Positions 23,995 through 32,212 of a stretch of 64,000 nucleotides of DNA are shown in pieces (position 1 is the first letter of the stretch; each line of letters starts with the position of its first letter). The DNA is from Herpetosiphon giganteus (lineage in GTDB: Bacteria > Chloroflexota > Chloroflexia > Chloroflexales > Herpetosiphonaceae), in assembly GCF_016907925.1 (NCBI RefSeq), contig NZ_JAFBCZ010000003.1:1-64000 (forward strand), in the 5' to 3' direction. Both the position numbers and the translations under genes were made by a program. The notes under the pieces were generated by a model. The model made no database searches and was not told where the DNA came from. It saw nothing but the letters and a program-made list of their open reading frames with translations.

Positions 23995-26811
23995 TTAGCA
24001 ATTAACCGCCTGGACTAATGACGGATGATCCCAACGAACAACAGCAAATGGTTGATGCATGTGCCATACCCGTTGCTGCACGCTCGCAGTGTTGGGTGCG
24101 TTCAATTGGGTTTCGGCCACAATTCGATAATATTCATAGCCAGTGATCGCGGCTCGCTGAGCCAGTTGCTGCCATTCATGCTGAGCAGTTGATTGATCAC
24201 CGCTGGCATGGCTAATTAGCGCCGCCAACGCTGCATAATCTAGTGCAGCTTCGCCATTGCCTGTTGGCGGCACGCTTTGGCTCAAAAGGCTGTGAGCCTG
24301 CGCAGCACCTTCAGCGAGCAAACTCAACAGCAAGTTGTGGCGTTGCCAAGCCATGTGCAGGCCGCTATTATTTTGGGCATTTGCTAAGGCTGCAAGCTGC
24401 TCAAGGCCTTGGCGCGCTGCGGCAAAATCAGCCTGTAAAAGCTGACAGAGCACCGCCGTATCGAGCATTGCCCCACGAAACAGTGGCTCGCCAGTATCCC
24501 CAAGCAGCTGCAAATGTTGGCTACTCATTTGTTTTGCTTGGTCAGTTTGGCCTAAAGCAAGCAAGGTGATCGCCATTTGGTTGCGCGAATTGAACCAGCC
24601 TTGTTGATCAGCGATCTGTTGTTTGAGCGCACAGGTTTGTTCGAGGGTTGTTAAGGCAAGCTGAGGCTGGCCACGCATCAACTGAATAATGGCTTGGGTG
24701 TGTTGCAGCCGCGCTTGCGCATACAGATCGCCAATTTGGCGCAAACCAGTTACGGCCTGCTCAATCGTCATTTCTGCCTGCTGCAAATCGCCTTGGGTGT
24801 AGTATAAATTGGCGAGATTGGCCAAGGCCCGCGGGCGCACTCGCTCCAAGCGGCCAAGCTTGGTTTGGGCCAACACGTCGTGCCAAGTTTGAATACTGGC
24901 CTCAATTTCGCCAGTGTATTGCTGCACAATGGCTATGGTTCCGCCAGCCCGCGCCCGAATTTCGGCCAGCGTCGGAAGGTGGTTTGCATCGAGCTGGTTG
25001 GCTAAACCAATCGCTTGTTCTGCAGCTGCCCGGGCAGGGCCAAATTGCGATTGCAACAACAATGCCTTGCTGAGCGCCATCTGCAACAAGCCATGCAAAC
25101 GAATTTCATTGCGATCAAGGTTGGCAATTGTTTGTTCGAGCAAGCTTTGGGCTGCATTTGCTTGATTGAGATGGAGCATTGCGCCCGCCAAACGCCAAAC
25201 CAAATCTGCGCGTTGGGTTGGCTGCCATGCCACAACCAAGGCCTCGCGAAAGATCGCCTCGGCGGCGCTGGCTTGGCTGGTTGCCATCAGAAACTCGCCA
25301 TAGGTTTGCAGCCATTGCAATAAACAGCTTGGATGTTGCTGCTCAATGGTTGGACGCATAGTCTGCAATATCAGCGCAGCAGCGCTCGCCAAACCGCGAT
25401 CAATCAAGCGATCGCGTTGTTGGTACAAACAATCTAAGGCGGCTGGAAGCTCAGCGGCAGCGATCGAATGCTGGGCAGATCGAATTGGATCAAGCTGATG
25501 TAAGGCATTGGCTAATTGACGGTGCAAACCTTTGCGCCGCGCAGGTTGGCTGCGTAATTGGGCATACAAATAGTCTTGGACCAATGGCAAAACAGTGGCA
25601 TGGCTTGGGGTATCAATCAATTGGCGGCGGGTCAAATCGCTCAGCGCTTGGTGCCATTGATATGGCCCATCGACCGCAAAGCTACACTCCATTGGCCATT
25701 CGGCGTGCAAATTCAATGGCTGGGAGGCAACTGCCAACAGCGTTAGCAAGCGTTCGCTACTACGTGGCAATTGGCGCAGCAACTGTTCAAGCACAAAACT
25801 AGCGATCTGTGGCTCATCAATCAAATGCTGCAATCCAGCAGCGTCAGCATCACGATCGGCCAATAAGCCAATTGTTAACCGCAATAACGCAGGGTTTGCG
25901 TGGGTGCGTTCGATCACATGCTGGCCTGCTTCAACGCCATAATGGGCAAGCAACGCTTGGGCTTCGCTAGGCTCAAATCCATGCAAAGCCCAATAACTAA
26001 ACCCTTGCAGATTGAATTGCTCACGGCTCAACACCAGCATATGGCTGTTGGTTTTTTGGGCTAGCTGCTCAAGCATCAGCCGCAGTCGGGGCTGGTCGAT
26101 TAACAGTTGCGCATTATCAAAACACAGCAAGGCCGGAATTTGCTGCAAGCCATGAATTAATAGCGCTAGCTGGCGCTCGAAACTCAAGCCAGGCTCACCA
26201 TCATTGGGCAGATGTAGCAATGGTTCAACCTGATCAGCGCCGTGGGTCAGCAAAAACAGCGCTAGTTGGCGCAGCAAAATCTCGCTTGTAAGGTTAATTG
26301 TGGCAGTAAAACTAAACCAAAAACAGCGCTCGCCCCAGCCTTGAGCCAGTTGGCTAGCGAGCACCGTTTTGCCAACCCCAGCTAGGCCATTGACAAGCAA
26401 ATAGCGTTCGCTGGCTAAACGTTGTTGAAGTTGGCTCGTGGCCTTGCGTTCAATCAAGCAAAGCGGCAACGGTGGTGGCAACTCAAGCAAGCCCAACTCG
26501 CTCTGCTGGTGCTCGATTTTTTTGCTCAGCGAGACATTTGCGCCAACCAAGGTTTCTCCGCGCGCTGCCGCTGCAAGCTCCAACAAACGTGCCACACTCG
26601 TTGCATCATCATTCAGATCGAGGGCTGGCACTATTAATGCTACCACGCTGGTCAGGTCGGGCAGGCGTTGATTATTTTCCAAGCGCGAGATATGGGCCTC
26701 GCTATAGCCCGTTGCAATTGCCAAATCGCGCTGAGTGATTCGCGCTCTGCGCCGCAGAAAATGGAGCAACGCACCGAACGTCACAAACGAATCGAGCTTA
26801 ACTGCTGGCAT
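23995..26811 (-). CDS. STAND-type regulator: XRE HTH, NB-ARC-like ATPase and TPR repeats
   Basis: The 938-residue protein is read from MPAVKLDSFVTFGALL, where GGAGGC lies about 6 bases upstream; an in-frame extension of 30 residues is possible. Residues about 8-65 are an XRE-type helix-turn-helix (LRRRARITQRDLAIATGYSEAHISRLENNQ). The P-loop GLAGVGKT is at about 142-149 and a Walker B-like IPALLCFDNAQLL near 235. Two-thirds of the protein, from about residue 430, is helical TPR-like repeat rich in Ala, Leu and Gln. This architecture is that of signal-transduction ATPases (MalT/AfsR/LuxR-like), where ligand or partner binding to the TPRs triggers ATP-driven oligomerisation. Its target is unknown. 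Two small plus-strand genes diverge from it. Confidence 0.82.
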   Translation of the reverse strand: MPAVKLDSFVTFGALLHFLRRRARITQRDLAIATGYSEAHISRLENNQRLPDLTSVVALIVPALDLNDDATSVARLLELAAAARGETLVGANVSLSKKIEHQQSELGLLELPPPLPLCLIERKATSQLQQRLASERYLLVNGLAGVGKTVLASQLAQGWGERCFWFSFTATINLTSEILLRQLALFLLTHGADQVEPLLHLPNDGEPGLSFERQLALLIHGLQQIPALLCFDNAQLLIDQPRLRLMLEQLAQKTNSHMLVLSREQFNLQGFSYWALHGFEPSEAQALLAHYGVEAGQHVIERTHANPALLRLTIGLLADRDADAAGLQHLIDEPQIASFVLEQLLRQLPRSSERLLTLLAVASQPLNLHAEWPMECSFAVDGPYQWHQALSDLTRRQLIDTPSHATVLPLVQDYLYAQLRSQPARRKGLHRQLANALHQLDPIRSAQHSIAAAELPAALDCLYQQRDRLIDRGLASAAALILQTMRPTIEQQHPSCLLQWLQTYGEFLMATSQASAAEAIFREALVVAWQPTQRADLVWRLAGAMLHLNQANAAQSLLEQTIANLDRNEIRLHGLLQMALSKALLLQSQFGPARAAAEQAIGLANQLDANHLPTLAEIRARAGGTIAIVQQYTGEIEASIQTWHDVLAQTKLGRLERVRPRALANLANLYYTQGDLQQAEMTIEQAVTGLRQIGDLYAQARLQHTQAIIQLMRGQPQLALTTLEQTCALKQQIADQQGWFNSRNQMAITLLALGQTDQAKQMSSQHLQLLGDTGEPLFRGAMLDTAVLCQLLQADFAAARQGLEQLAALANAQNNSGLHMAWQRHNLLLSLLAEGAAQAHSLLSQSVPPTGNGEAALDYAALAALISHASGDQSTAQHEWQQLAQRAAITGYEYYRIVAETQLNAPNTASVQQRVWHMHQPFAVVRWDHPSLVQAVNC

Positions 26812-27022
26812 GAGAAGCCTCCTCAATAGCGGGGAAAGTGGCCTGGTCACAAAATCGTCATTCAGATGATATTGCGCATGAGGAGTACGTACTACGAGCA
26901 TTGCTCGTTACTTGCTTCAATAAAGGGCAGCTATTTGGTAAGAATTGTCATATTTTGCAGCCTGAGGTTTGCTATGCTAGCACGCAAACGAGCTTGAGCA
27001 GCTAAACCAAAGGAGTTGCCCA

Positions 27023-27226
27023 ATGCGCCGAATTGTGCGCCGCACAGTAACGACGGTTACAACAATTACCACAACTATCACATGGCAAGAAACCGCGACC
27101 GATCAAGCCAACCAGCCTGAAACAAGCCCTGACCAGCCGCCCAATGATGAGCAGAGCATTCAAGCTGCAAGCAATCACGCAGATTCATTTGGCCCGCTTG
27201 AGGCTGAGCCAAACCCAATTGGGTAA
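27023..27226 (+). CDS. Small Thr-rich protein of unknown function
   Basis: The 67-residue protein starts with MRRIVRRTVTTVTTITTTITW, a basic and then Thr-rich segment of alternating beta-like residues, and continues into an acidic, Gln/Asn/Pro-rich tail that looks disordered. AGGAG lies 9 bases before the ATG, a good reason to believe it is translated. It lies 57 bases before the next gene, on the same strand. No homologue is recognised. Confidence 0.5.
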   Translation: MRRIVRRTVTTVTTITTTITWQETATDQANQPETSPDQPPNDEQSIQAASNHADSFGPLEAEPNPIG

Positions 27227-27282
27227 TTCGCAGCAAGGTCTAGTCAATTGAGCAACTAGACGCTATCGATGGAGAACATTCC

Positions 27283-27993
27283 ATGAGCAACGATCAATAT
27301 TCCAACCAACCACCTGTTGATCCCAGTCAACAACCGTATCAACCGTATAATCAAACGCCGCCGAATCAGCAGCAACCGTATAATCAAGCGCCGCCCAACC
27401 AGCAGCAACAGCCCTATCAACCCTATCAGCCGTATAATCAACCACCACCCGGCCAACAACAACCGTATCAACCTTATCAGCCCTACAATCAAGGGCCACA
27501 AACCCAACCCCAAGGCCAATTTGTTGTGCCTAGTAGCGATCAATTGGTAAGTGGCTTTAAGGGCTTATCGCAAGGTCGACGTTTGGCAATTGGCGGCGGC
27601 CTCGTGGCCTGGATTAGCTATTTCTTGCCGTGGTATCATGTGCGCTCAACCCTTGTTAATGTTAATGAAACAGTGAATGGGATAACTGATTTCTTACCAT
27701 CGCTCGGCTTTCTATTGCTCAGTGTTATTCTCGCTAGCTTAATTGCGCCGCTTTTTGGCAAACATATTTATCCGCTGATCCAACGCACTCTTAATCTAAC
27801 ATTCGGTAAAGCAGTTTTTCTTGCCAATGCAGCAGTGCTTGTTATGGCCTTAATTGGCGGCTTAATCGCGAAGCCAGATAATGGTGGCTTTGCAGAAATT
27901 GAGGCTGGCTTCAGTTTTGGCTTCTATTTGGCAATTTTGGCCTTGGGTGCAGCCACGGCTGGCGGCTGGATGATGCAGCAAAATCGCGAATAA
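27283..27993 (+). CDS. Membrane protein with Pro/Gln/Tyr-rich N-terminal tail
   Basis: The 236-residue protein has an about 85-residue cytoplasmic-type tail made of repeats of QQPYQPYNQ and PPNQQQPYNQ, followed by GLSQGRRLAIGGGLVAWISYFLPWY and four hydrophobic segments (near 100-115, 140-160, 178-200 and 210-230). Such proline/tyrosine-rich tails on small membrane proteins are often self-associating or protein-binding, but no function is known here. GGAG lies 7-10 bases upstream of the ATG. A terminator follows at 28029-28070. Confidence 0.65.
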   Translation: MSNDQYSNQPPVDPSQQPYQPYNQTPPNQQQPYNQAPPNQQQQPYQPYQPYNQPPPGQQQPYQPYQPYNQGPQTQPQGQFVVPSSDQLVSGFKGLSQGRRLAIGGGLVAWISYFLPWYHVRSTLVNVNETVNGITDFLPSLGFLLLSVILASLIAPLFGKHIYPLIQRTLNLTFGKAVFLANAAVLVMALIGGLIAKPDNGGFAEIEAGFSFGFYLAILALGAATAGGWMMQQNRE

Positions 27994-28028
27994 CCCTCAA
28001 TAGCGTTTAATCGATCGAATTAATCGTG

Positions 28029-28070
28029 TGCCCCAGCCAAGCGTTTGCAGCATGGCTGGGGCATTTATTT
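28029..28070 (+). terminator. Terminator after the Pro/Gln/Tyr-rich membrane protein
   Basis: Stem GCCCCAGCC / GGCTGGGGC (28030-28038 and 28054-28062) with a 15-base loop is followed by ATTTATTT on the plus strand. Confidence 0.75.
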
Positions 28071-28093
28071 AAGCAATTCACGCCTTGGTCTTT

Positions 28094-29296
28094 TCAGCAA
28101 ACCCAGCATGCTCGACATTGGGCAGGCCTAAAAAGCCATTGACATCTGCTGGTCGCCATGGCAGCCGAAAAGTGCGCAGAACTCGTTCGATTTCGGCATC
28201 CACATCTTCCACATCGATCAGACCTAAGCCATGGCAGCCGAAAAGTGCGCAGAACTCGTTCGATAGCCTCGCGATCATGCTTGGTGGTTGTGAATAGCTG
28301 CTGGCCAATCCAGAGCACCACTTTTGAGTGAATAGCGGCACGCTCAATCGTCGATTTCTTATAGCGCAGAGTGCCCAAGGCCAACATTAAGAGTGCTGCA
28401 ACATCGTAATCGTTCAAGGCTGCGTCTTGGCCTTGAAGGTAGGCAAGGCATTGCTCAGCAAGCGGAATGCGCTCACTCAATGGTCGCCGATACAGCATCA
28501 AGGCACAATCGAACCAATAGCTATGGGTTAGTTTAAGCGCATTATAGGTTTCAATCAGGCTCAGATTATTGACGCTGATGGTGGCAATCAGCCATGCATA
28601 CATTGATTCAGGCAGTTGCTGCACGGTTTGGGTCATAATGAATACCGCTGCAAGCTTCACCAACGGCTCTCGTGTTTGCGCAACGTTCTCGGCCACCCAC
28701 GCCAGCGCCGCCGGATCGGCGCTCGCCCAAGCAACAAACTGATAGCTCGCTCGCAACAGCGGACGCTTCTCTGCCAGCGCAAATGGCAAAACCTCTGCCC
28801 ACAACCCGCCATCAGATGCTACACAACAAGCAACAATCCGCAAAATCATTTGGGCAAACTGTTCATCAGGGTCATGCAACAATCGCAGCAGGTTGGGAAA
28901 TTCCTCAATAACTAATGCGTAGGGCATTGCGCGCTTGGTATCAGCACCATACTGATCTCTAAATGTCCAATTATCGTAGACAAAATAGAACCAAGGAATG
29001 CGTGATGGGTGGGCTGGAGCGAGTCTTTCAATAATCTGCATCACCAAGTCGCTAATGTAAGTTCGCGAGTAGCCCTTAGCCTTAAACAGCTTACTCAGCA
29101 GATAGGGAAAGGCCGCCAATGCAGCAGGTGAGACCCACTGAATATACAAGGTCGTATCAACTAATGCTTGATGGGCTTCGGCAATCACTTTTGGATCGGG
29201 ATGACTCAGATTGCGCAGATGCTGTGGAGTATCAAGCCCTTTACCATAGGCATGGTAGATTGTGCTCCATGGAATTTGGTCAAGATCATCGGTCAT
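28094..29296 (-). CDS. HEAT-repeat-like protein with a frame-shifted C-terminus
   Basis: The 400-residue reading frame begins MTDDLDQIPWSTIYHAYGKG, an opening I have seen on HEAT-like helical-repeat proteins (W-x-x-I-x-HAYG-x-x-x-D-P), and continues as hydrophobic helices. After the motif REAIERVLRTFRLPW near residue 358 the frame becomes Arg/Cys-rich (LRSDRCGRCGCRNRTSS) and implausible. A 36-base direct repeat, offset by 73 bases, lies at this point (28156-28191 and 28229-28264). In the other frame the second copy continues RPADVNGFLGLPNVEHAGF to a stop at 28078. The natural C-terminus is therefore probably the one at 28078 and the gene is damaged at its 3' end, or has been spliced by recombination. 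Function unknown; such proteins are sometimes immunity proteins. Confidence 0.6.
   Translation of the reverse strand: MTDDLDQIPWSTIYHAYGKGLDTPQHLRNLSHPDPKVIAEAHQALVDTTLYIQWVSPAALAAFPYLLSKLFKAKGYSRTYISDLVMQIIERLAPAHPSRIPWFYFVYDNWTFRDQYGADTKRAMPYALVIEEFPNLLRLLHDPDEQFAQMILRIVACCVASDGGLWAEVLPFALAEKRPLLRASYQFVAWASADPAALAWVAENVAQTREPLVKLAAVFIMTQTVQQLPESMYAWLIATISVNNLSLIETYNALKLTHSYWFDCALMLYRRPLSERIPLAEQCLAYLQGQDAALNDYDVAALLMLALGTLRYKKSTIERAAIHSKVVLWIGQQLFTTTKHDREAIERVLRTFRLPWLRSDRCGRCGCRNRTSSAHFSAAMATSRCQWLFRPAQCRACWVC
28156..28264. repeat. 36-base direct repeat that shifts the reading frame
   Basis: The 36-base sequence at 28156-28191, starting CCATGGCAGCCGAAAAGTGC, is repeated exactly at 28229-28264, an offset of 73 bases. 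73 is one more than a multiple of three, so both copies encode IERVLRTFRLPW only in different frames. Confidence 0.9.
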
Positions 29297-29383
29297 AATT
29301 ACCTCGCTGGGTTATTGGGAATTGGAGTCAGTGCCTAGTCTAGCGCATTCATGTAATAGTTCATTGCGTTAACCATGGCCTGA

Positions 29384-29488
29384 TCCCCTCACCCCCTAGC
29401 CCCCTCTCCCGCCCGCGAGGCGAGGGGGAACCGCGCGTTCAGTGCTCCCCTCGCCCGCGTTCCGTGGGAGAGGGGCTGGGTGTGAGGG
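29384..29488. repeat. CCCCTCACCCC hairpin element E2
   Basis: Left arm CCCCTCACCCCCTAGCCCCC at 29385-29404 pairs with GGGAGAGGGGCTGGGTGTGA at about 29466-29485. As in E1, a short inner hairpin region is followed by CTCCCCTCGCCCGC and, outside, by GGCATGCT. It lies between divergent genes. Confidence 0.8.
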
Positions 29489-29571
29489 CATGCTTCGGAT
29501 TGCCAACCTAATGAATCAACATTCATGCTAAGCTGTGCTGAAATGCGAAACCTACGCAGCAAAGGAACTGT

Positions 29572-30000
29572 ATGCAATCGAAAATGTACGTGGCCTTGCA
29601 ATTTATTTGCTTGGGATTGTTGGCGGTCAGCACGCCATTGCACAATGTACCAACGCTGTGGTTTATTGTGTTTGGCTTGGGATTTGCTTTAGGCATCTGG
29701 GCAATGATCAGCATGCGACTCAACAATTTATCGATTATGCCCGAATTGCTTGCGACAGCCCAATTAACCGTCCATGGTCCCTATCGCTGGATTCGCCACC
29801 CCATGTACACTGCTTTGGCGATCTGTAGTTTGGCGTGGGTCATGGTTGATCCTCGGCTTTGGCGCTGGTTGGTTTTAGCAATGTTGCTAATGGATTTGTG
29901 GCTCAAGGCACGCTACGAAGAGCAATTGCTCATCCAGCGTTTTCCCAATTATGCCGCCTATCAACAACGCACCAAGCGCTTTATTCCTTGGTTGGTGTAG
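29572..30000 (+). CDS. Isoprenylcysteine carboxyl methyltransferase-like membrane protein
   Basis: The 142-residue protein has three to four membrane segments and the signature of the ICMT/PEMT superfamily: GPYRWIRHPMYTALAI near residues 66-81 and the C-terminal KARYEEQLLIQRFPNYAAYQQRTKRFIPWL, where RHPMY and the EE pair contribute to S-adenosylmethionine binding. Bacterial members methylate lipids or small molecules, and the substrate is not predictable. AAGGA lies 7 bases before the ATG. The 3' end overlaps the convergent gene at 29981 by 20 bases. Confidence 0.8.
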   Translation: MQSKMYVALQFICLGLLAVSTPLHNVPTLWFIVFGLGFALGIWAMISMRLNNLSIMPELLATAQLTVHGPYRWIRHPMYTALAICSLAWVMVDPRLWRWLVLAMLLMDLWLKARYEEQLLIQRFPNYAAYQQRTKRFIPWLV

Positions 30001-30469
30001 CCAACACAACCACATCGGGATAGCGCGGGTGAACCTTCAGGCTGAGATATTGGTTGCGGCGTGGCGTTTGGGCAATATCAAAATAGCGATAGAGCGTTAC
30101 TTGGCGACTTGGCTGATTGGGCTGATTAATTTCAACCTGCAAGCGATATTCGCGTTCGGTAATTCGGTTGGAAAAGCCCCGCGAACGCTTATGTTTCCAG
30201 CCAGTTGGTGCAACATCGACGATGCGACCTTGCACTAGCAGGCCGATTTTTTCTGCTTCGCGATAGCGTGGCGGCTTGAGTGCCCAGCGCGTCGTCAAAT
30301 AAATCCCTATTCCAAAACCAATACAGCCAAGCAATGTTACAACCACAAACAAAGTCGTGTATTGCTTGGGATCGATTAAAAAAATTGAGCCAATGTTGAG
30401 AATTAAATACCCAATAATCGTACCAAGCAGCGCCAACATCAACCGCCCTGACGTTTGTGACGAACCCAT
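29981..30469 (-). CDS. Small membrane protein with a soluble beta-rich domain
   Basis: The 162-residue protein starts at MGSSQTSGRLMLALLGT, preceded by GAGG, and has two N-terminal membrane segments (residues about 9-30 and 38-60). A soluble C-terminal part follows with EAEKIGLLVQGRIVDVAPTGW, YRLQVEINQP and YLSLKVHPRYPDVVVL, resembling DUF3592-type small beta domains. The function is unknown. It is divergent from the MBL gene (start 30502, 32 bases apart), so the two may share a control region. Confidence 0.6.
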   Translation of the reverse strand: MGSSQTSGRLMLALLGTIIGYLILNIGSIFLIDPKQYTTLFVVVTLLGCIGFGIGIYLTTRWALKPPRYREAEKIGLLVQGRIVDVAPTGWKHKRSRGFSNRITEREYRLQVEINQPNQPSRQVTLYRYFDIAQTPRRNQYLSLKVHPRYPDVVVLATPTKE

Positions 30470-30501
30470 CTTTAGCCTCACTTGTTGGAGAATGAAACTC
30501 A

Positions 30502-31386
30502 ATGGTTGCGCTCGATCAATTACAACCGCTGACTGAACGGATTTTTTGGTTACCCGCCGATAGCCGCACCGATCGCCCAATGTTGGGCTTGGTGGTGGGC
30601 GATCGTGAGTGTTTATTAATTGATGCTGGCAATTCGCCCGCCCACGTTGGCTTATTACGCCAAGCGATTCAGGCCCACGGCTTGCCGCAACCAACCAGAC
30701 TCGCCATCACCCACTGGCATTGGGATCATGTGTTTGGCATGGCCACCCTCGACTTGCCAAGCTACGCCTCGCAGGAAACCGACCGCATTTTGCGCGTGTT
30801 GGCCACCCTCGATTGGAGCGATGCAGCCTTGGATCAACGGGTTGAGGCTGGCCTAGAAATCGCCTTTTGCCGCGATATGATCAAGGCCGAAATGCCCGAG
30901 CGCAGCCAGTTGCAGGTTGTGCCCGCAACCAGCACCATCGCCCAGCAATTAAGCCTTGATTTAGGTAATTGTGCTGCCGAATTAATCGTTGTTGGTGGCG
31001 ATCATGCCCACGATTCAATGATTGTGTTTGTTCCAAGCCAATCAGTGGTCTTTTTGGGCGATTGCATCTACGACGACCTCTATCATGGAGCAAGACGCTT
31101 AACCAGCAGCCAACTTTTCCCTTTGTTGGAGCGTTTATTGGCCTTGCCAGCCGAATATTATTGTGCAAGCCACCATGGCCAGCCGCTAACTCGGGCTGAA
31201 TTTGAGGCCGAAGCCCAGCTTTTACGCCAAATTGGCACAATTGTGATGCAGTTTGGGGCGAATCCTGAGGCAATTTTGGCCCAAATGAGCCAACAATTCA
31301 ATGGCCTATTAACCGACGACCACCATGCAATTATGGCGGCCTTTTTGGCAGGCTTGGCCCTGCCCGAGGTTGCGTCGATTTACTGA
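30502..31386 (+). CDS. MBL-fold metallo-hydrolase
   Basis: The 294-residue protein belongs to the metallo-beta-lactamase fold. The zinc-site motif THWHWDHVFGM lies at about residues 71-81, LIDAGNSPAHVGLLRQ precedes it, a VVGGDHAHDSMIVFVP segment with the third His lies near 165, SVVFLGDCIYDDLY carries the bridging Asp near 190, and CASHHGQPLTRAEF carries the last His near 223. These hydrolases act on thioesters, lactones, beta-lactams or phosphodiesters, and the substrate here is unknown. The HWHWDH form replaces the usual HxHxDH. GGAG lies 14 bases upstream of the ATG. Confidence 0.85.
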   Translation: MVALDQLQPLTERIFWLPADSRTDRPMLGLVVGDRECLLIDAGNSPAHVGLLRQAIQAHGLPQPTRLAITHWHWDHVFGMATLDLPSYASQETDRILRVLATLDWSDAALDQRVEAGLEIAFCRDMIKAEMPERSQLQVVPATSTIAQQLSLDLGNCAAELIVVGGDHAHDSMIVFVPSQSVVFLGDCIYDDLYHGARRLTSSQLFPLLERLLALPAEYYCASHHGQPLTRAEFEAEAQLLRQIGTIVMQFGANPEAILAQMSQQFNGLLTDDHHAIMAAFLAGLALPEVASIY

Positions 31387-31399
31387 AAACGGAGTACCT

Positions 31400-31582
31400 T
31401 CCCTCACCCCCAGCCCTTTCAAGGGTAGGTTTTAAAAAGCGTGGTGATTAAACGTCCCCTCACCCCCCAGCCCCCTCTCCCACGAAAACGCGGGCGAGGG
31501 GGAGCAGACGTTTTTACCAACATATTGCGGCAAAACCATCAGATTGAGCCCGTCGGACGGGAGAGGGGTTGGGGTGAGGGGA
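31400..31582. repeat. CCCCTCACCCC hairpin element E3 with half-copy
   Basis: A full element (31455-31582) has arms CCCCTCACCCCCCAGCCCCC and GAGAGGGGTTGGGGTGAGGG and an inner segment TTTTTACCAACATATTGCGG plus CAAAACCA that is shared with E4 and E5. A half copy CCCTCACCCCCAGCCCTTTC with AAGGGTAGGTTTT precedes it. It ends next to the stop of the small membrane gene. Confidence 0.8.
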
Positions 31583-31759
31583 TCATGATTGTTCAGATTT
31601 AACCTCATGGACATCGTTGAGCGAATAATCCAATTGATCGCTATGCGGTGGCTCTTTGGCTTTTTGAACCACGATGCTAGCCCGTTGCCACAATTTTGAA
31701 ATTGCTTTGGCCAAGCCCACCAAGCCTAGCCCAGCGACAATCGCGATAATAATTGGCAT
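31583..31759 (-). CDS. 58-residue single-pass membrane protein, paralogue 1
   Basis: A 58-codon gene too short for a usual gene call starts at ATG 31759, with GGAGG 6-10 bases upstream. The N-terminal hydrophobic segment PIIIAIVAGLGLVGLAKAI (residues 2-20) precedes SKLWQRASIVVQKAKEPPHS and DQLDYSLNDVHEVKSEQS. The C-terminal tail closely matches that of the neighbouring 58-residue protein at 31828-32004 (IVVQKAxExPHxDQxxYS...EVKxE). The function is unknown, but the matching lengths and tails argue for a duplicated, real pair. Confidence 0.6.
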   Translation of the reverse strand: MPIIIAIVAGLGLVGLAKAISKLWQRASIVVQKAKEPPHSDQLDYSLNDVHEVKSEQS

Positions 31760-31787
31760 TGCGCACCCTCCAGCCTACAATTAAATA

Positions 31788-31821
31788 AACAGCGTACTGA
31801 AAAAAACTCCAGTACGCTGTT
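31788..31821 (-). terminator. Hairpin between the two small membrane-protein genes
   Basis: A perfect 12-bp stem AACAGCGTACTG / CAGTACGCTGTT with a 10-base A-rich loop lies between the two paralogues. On the minus strand TTTATTTAATT follows, a modest U-rich tail. It probably ends the upstream gene (31828-32004) or stabilises its message. Confidence 0.6.
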
Positions 31822-31827
31822 GCAAAT

Positions 31828-32004
31828 TTATTGGTCTTCGGCCTTCACTTCGCGGCCTTGATCCATCGAATAATTGCCCTGATCGATGTGGGGTGCTTCG
31901 CCAGCTTTTTGCACAATCACCCCAATTTGGAGCAAGAAAACAATTAAGCCACTAATCGTAATCAAACCCAAAATAACGAAACAGCCAATCCAAAACAGTG
32001 ACAT
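31828..32004 (-). CDS. 58-residue single-pass membrane protein, paralogue 2
   Basis: A 58-residue protein starts at ATG 32004, with GGAGG 7 bases upstream. A TTG two codons earlier is in frame but lies too close to that ribosome site. It has a hydrophobic segment (FWIGCFVILGLITISGLIVF and a few more residues) and the polar tail VIVQKAGEAPHIDQGNYS then MDQGREVKAEDQ. Its tail is homologous to that of the downstream paralogue while the membrane segments differ. It is oriented away from the promoter at 32094, so the two regions may be controlled separately. The function is unknown. Confidence 0.6.
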   Translation of the reverse strand: MSLFWIGCFVILGLITISGLIVFLLQIGVIVQKAGEAPHIDQGNYSMDQGREVKAEDQ

Positions 32005-32093
32005 ACACAATCCTCCTATAGTATTCCGGTCAATTCGTGGTCTAAGCGGCAGAACTCAGCCACGCCCTAGCCCGCCAATCCGACCAATAGTGC

Positions 32094-32122
32094 TTGACGA
32101 GCGATCCGAGCGGGTGTAGAAT
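32094..32122 (+). promoter_or_regulatory. Sigma-70-like promoter upstream of the GNAT-gdhA leader
   Basis: TTGACG at 32094-32099 and TAGAAT at 32117-32122 are separated by 17 bases. A transcript would start near 32129, run into the terminator-like hairpin at 32174-32197, and continue to the GNAT gene. This is among the closest matches to the consensus promoter in the window. Confidence 0.65.
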
Positions 32123-32173
32123 GCGCCTAGCTAACGTGCCGGATCAACGTTGATTGTGGTACGCTCCAATCAT

Positions 32174-32197
32174 CCGTGCAGGTTGCACGGTTTTTTT
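32174..32197 (+). terminator. Leader terminator hairpin upstream of the GNAT gene
   Basis: A 7-bp stem CCGTGCA / TGCACGG with a GGT loop is followed directly by seven T's. It lies about 45 bases after the predicted start site and 15 bases before the ATG of the acetyltransferase. It may be an attenuator or the end of a small RNA of about 65-70 bases. A perfect 12-base palindrome ATCAACGTTGAT precedes it at 32142-32153. Confidence 0.6.
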
Positions 32198-32212
32198 GTT
32201 TGGAAAATATCA

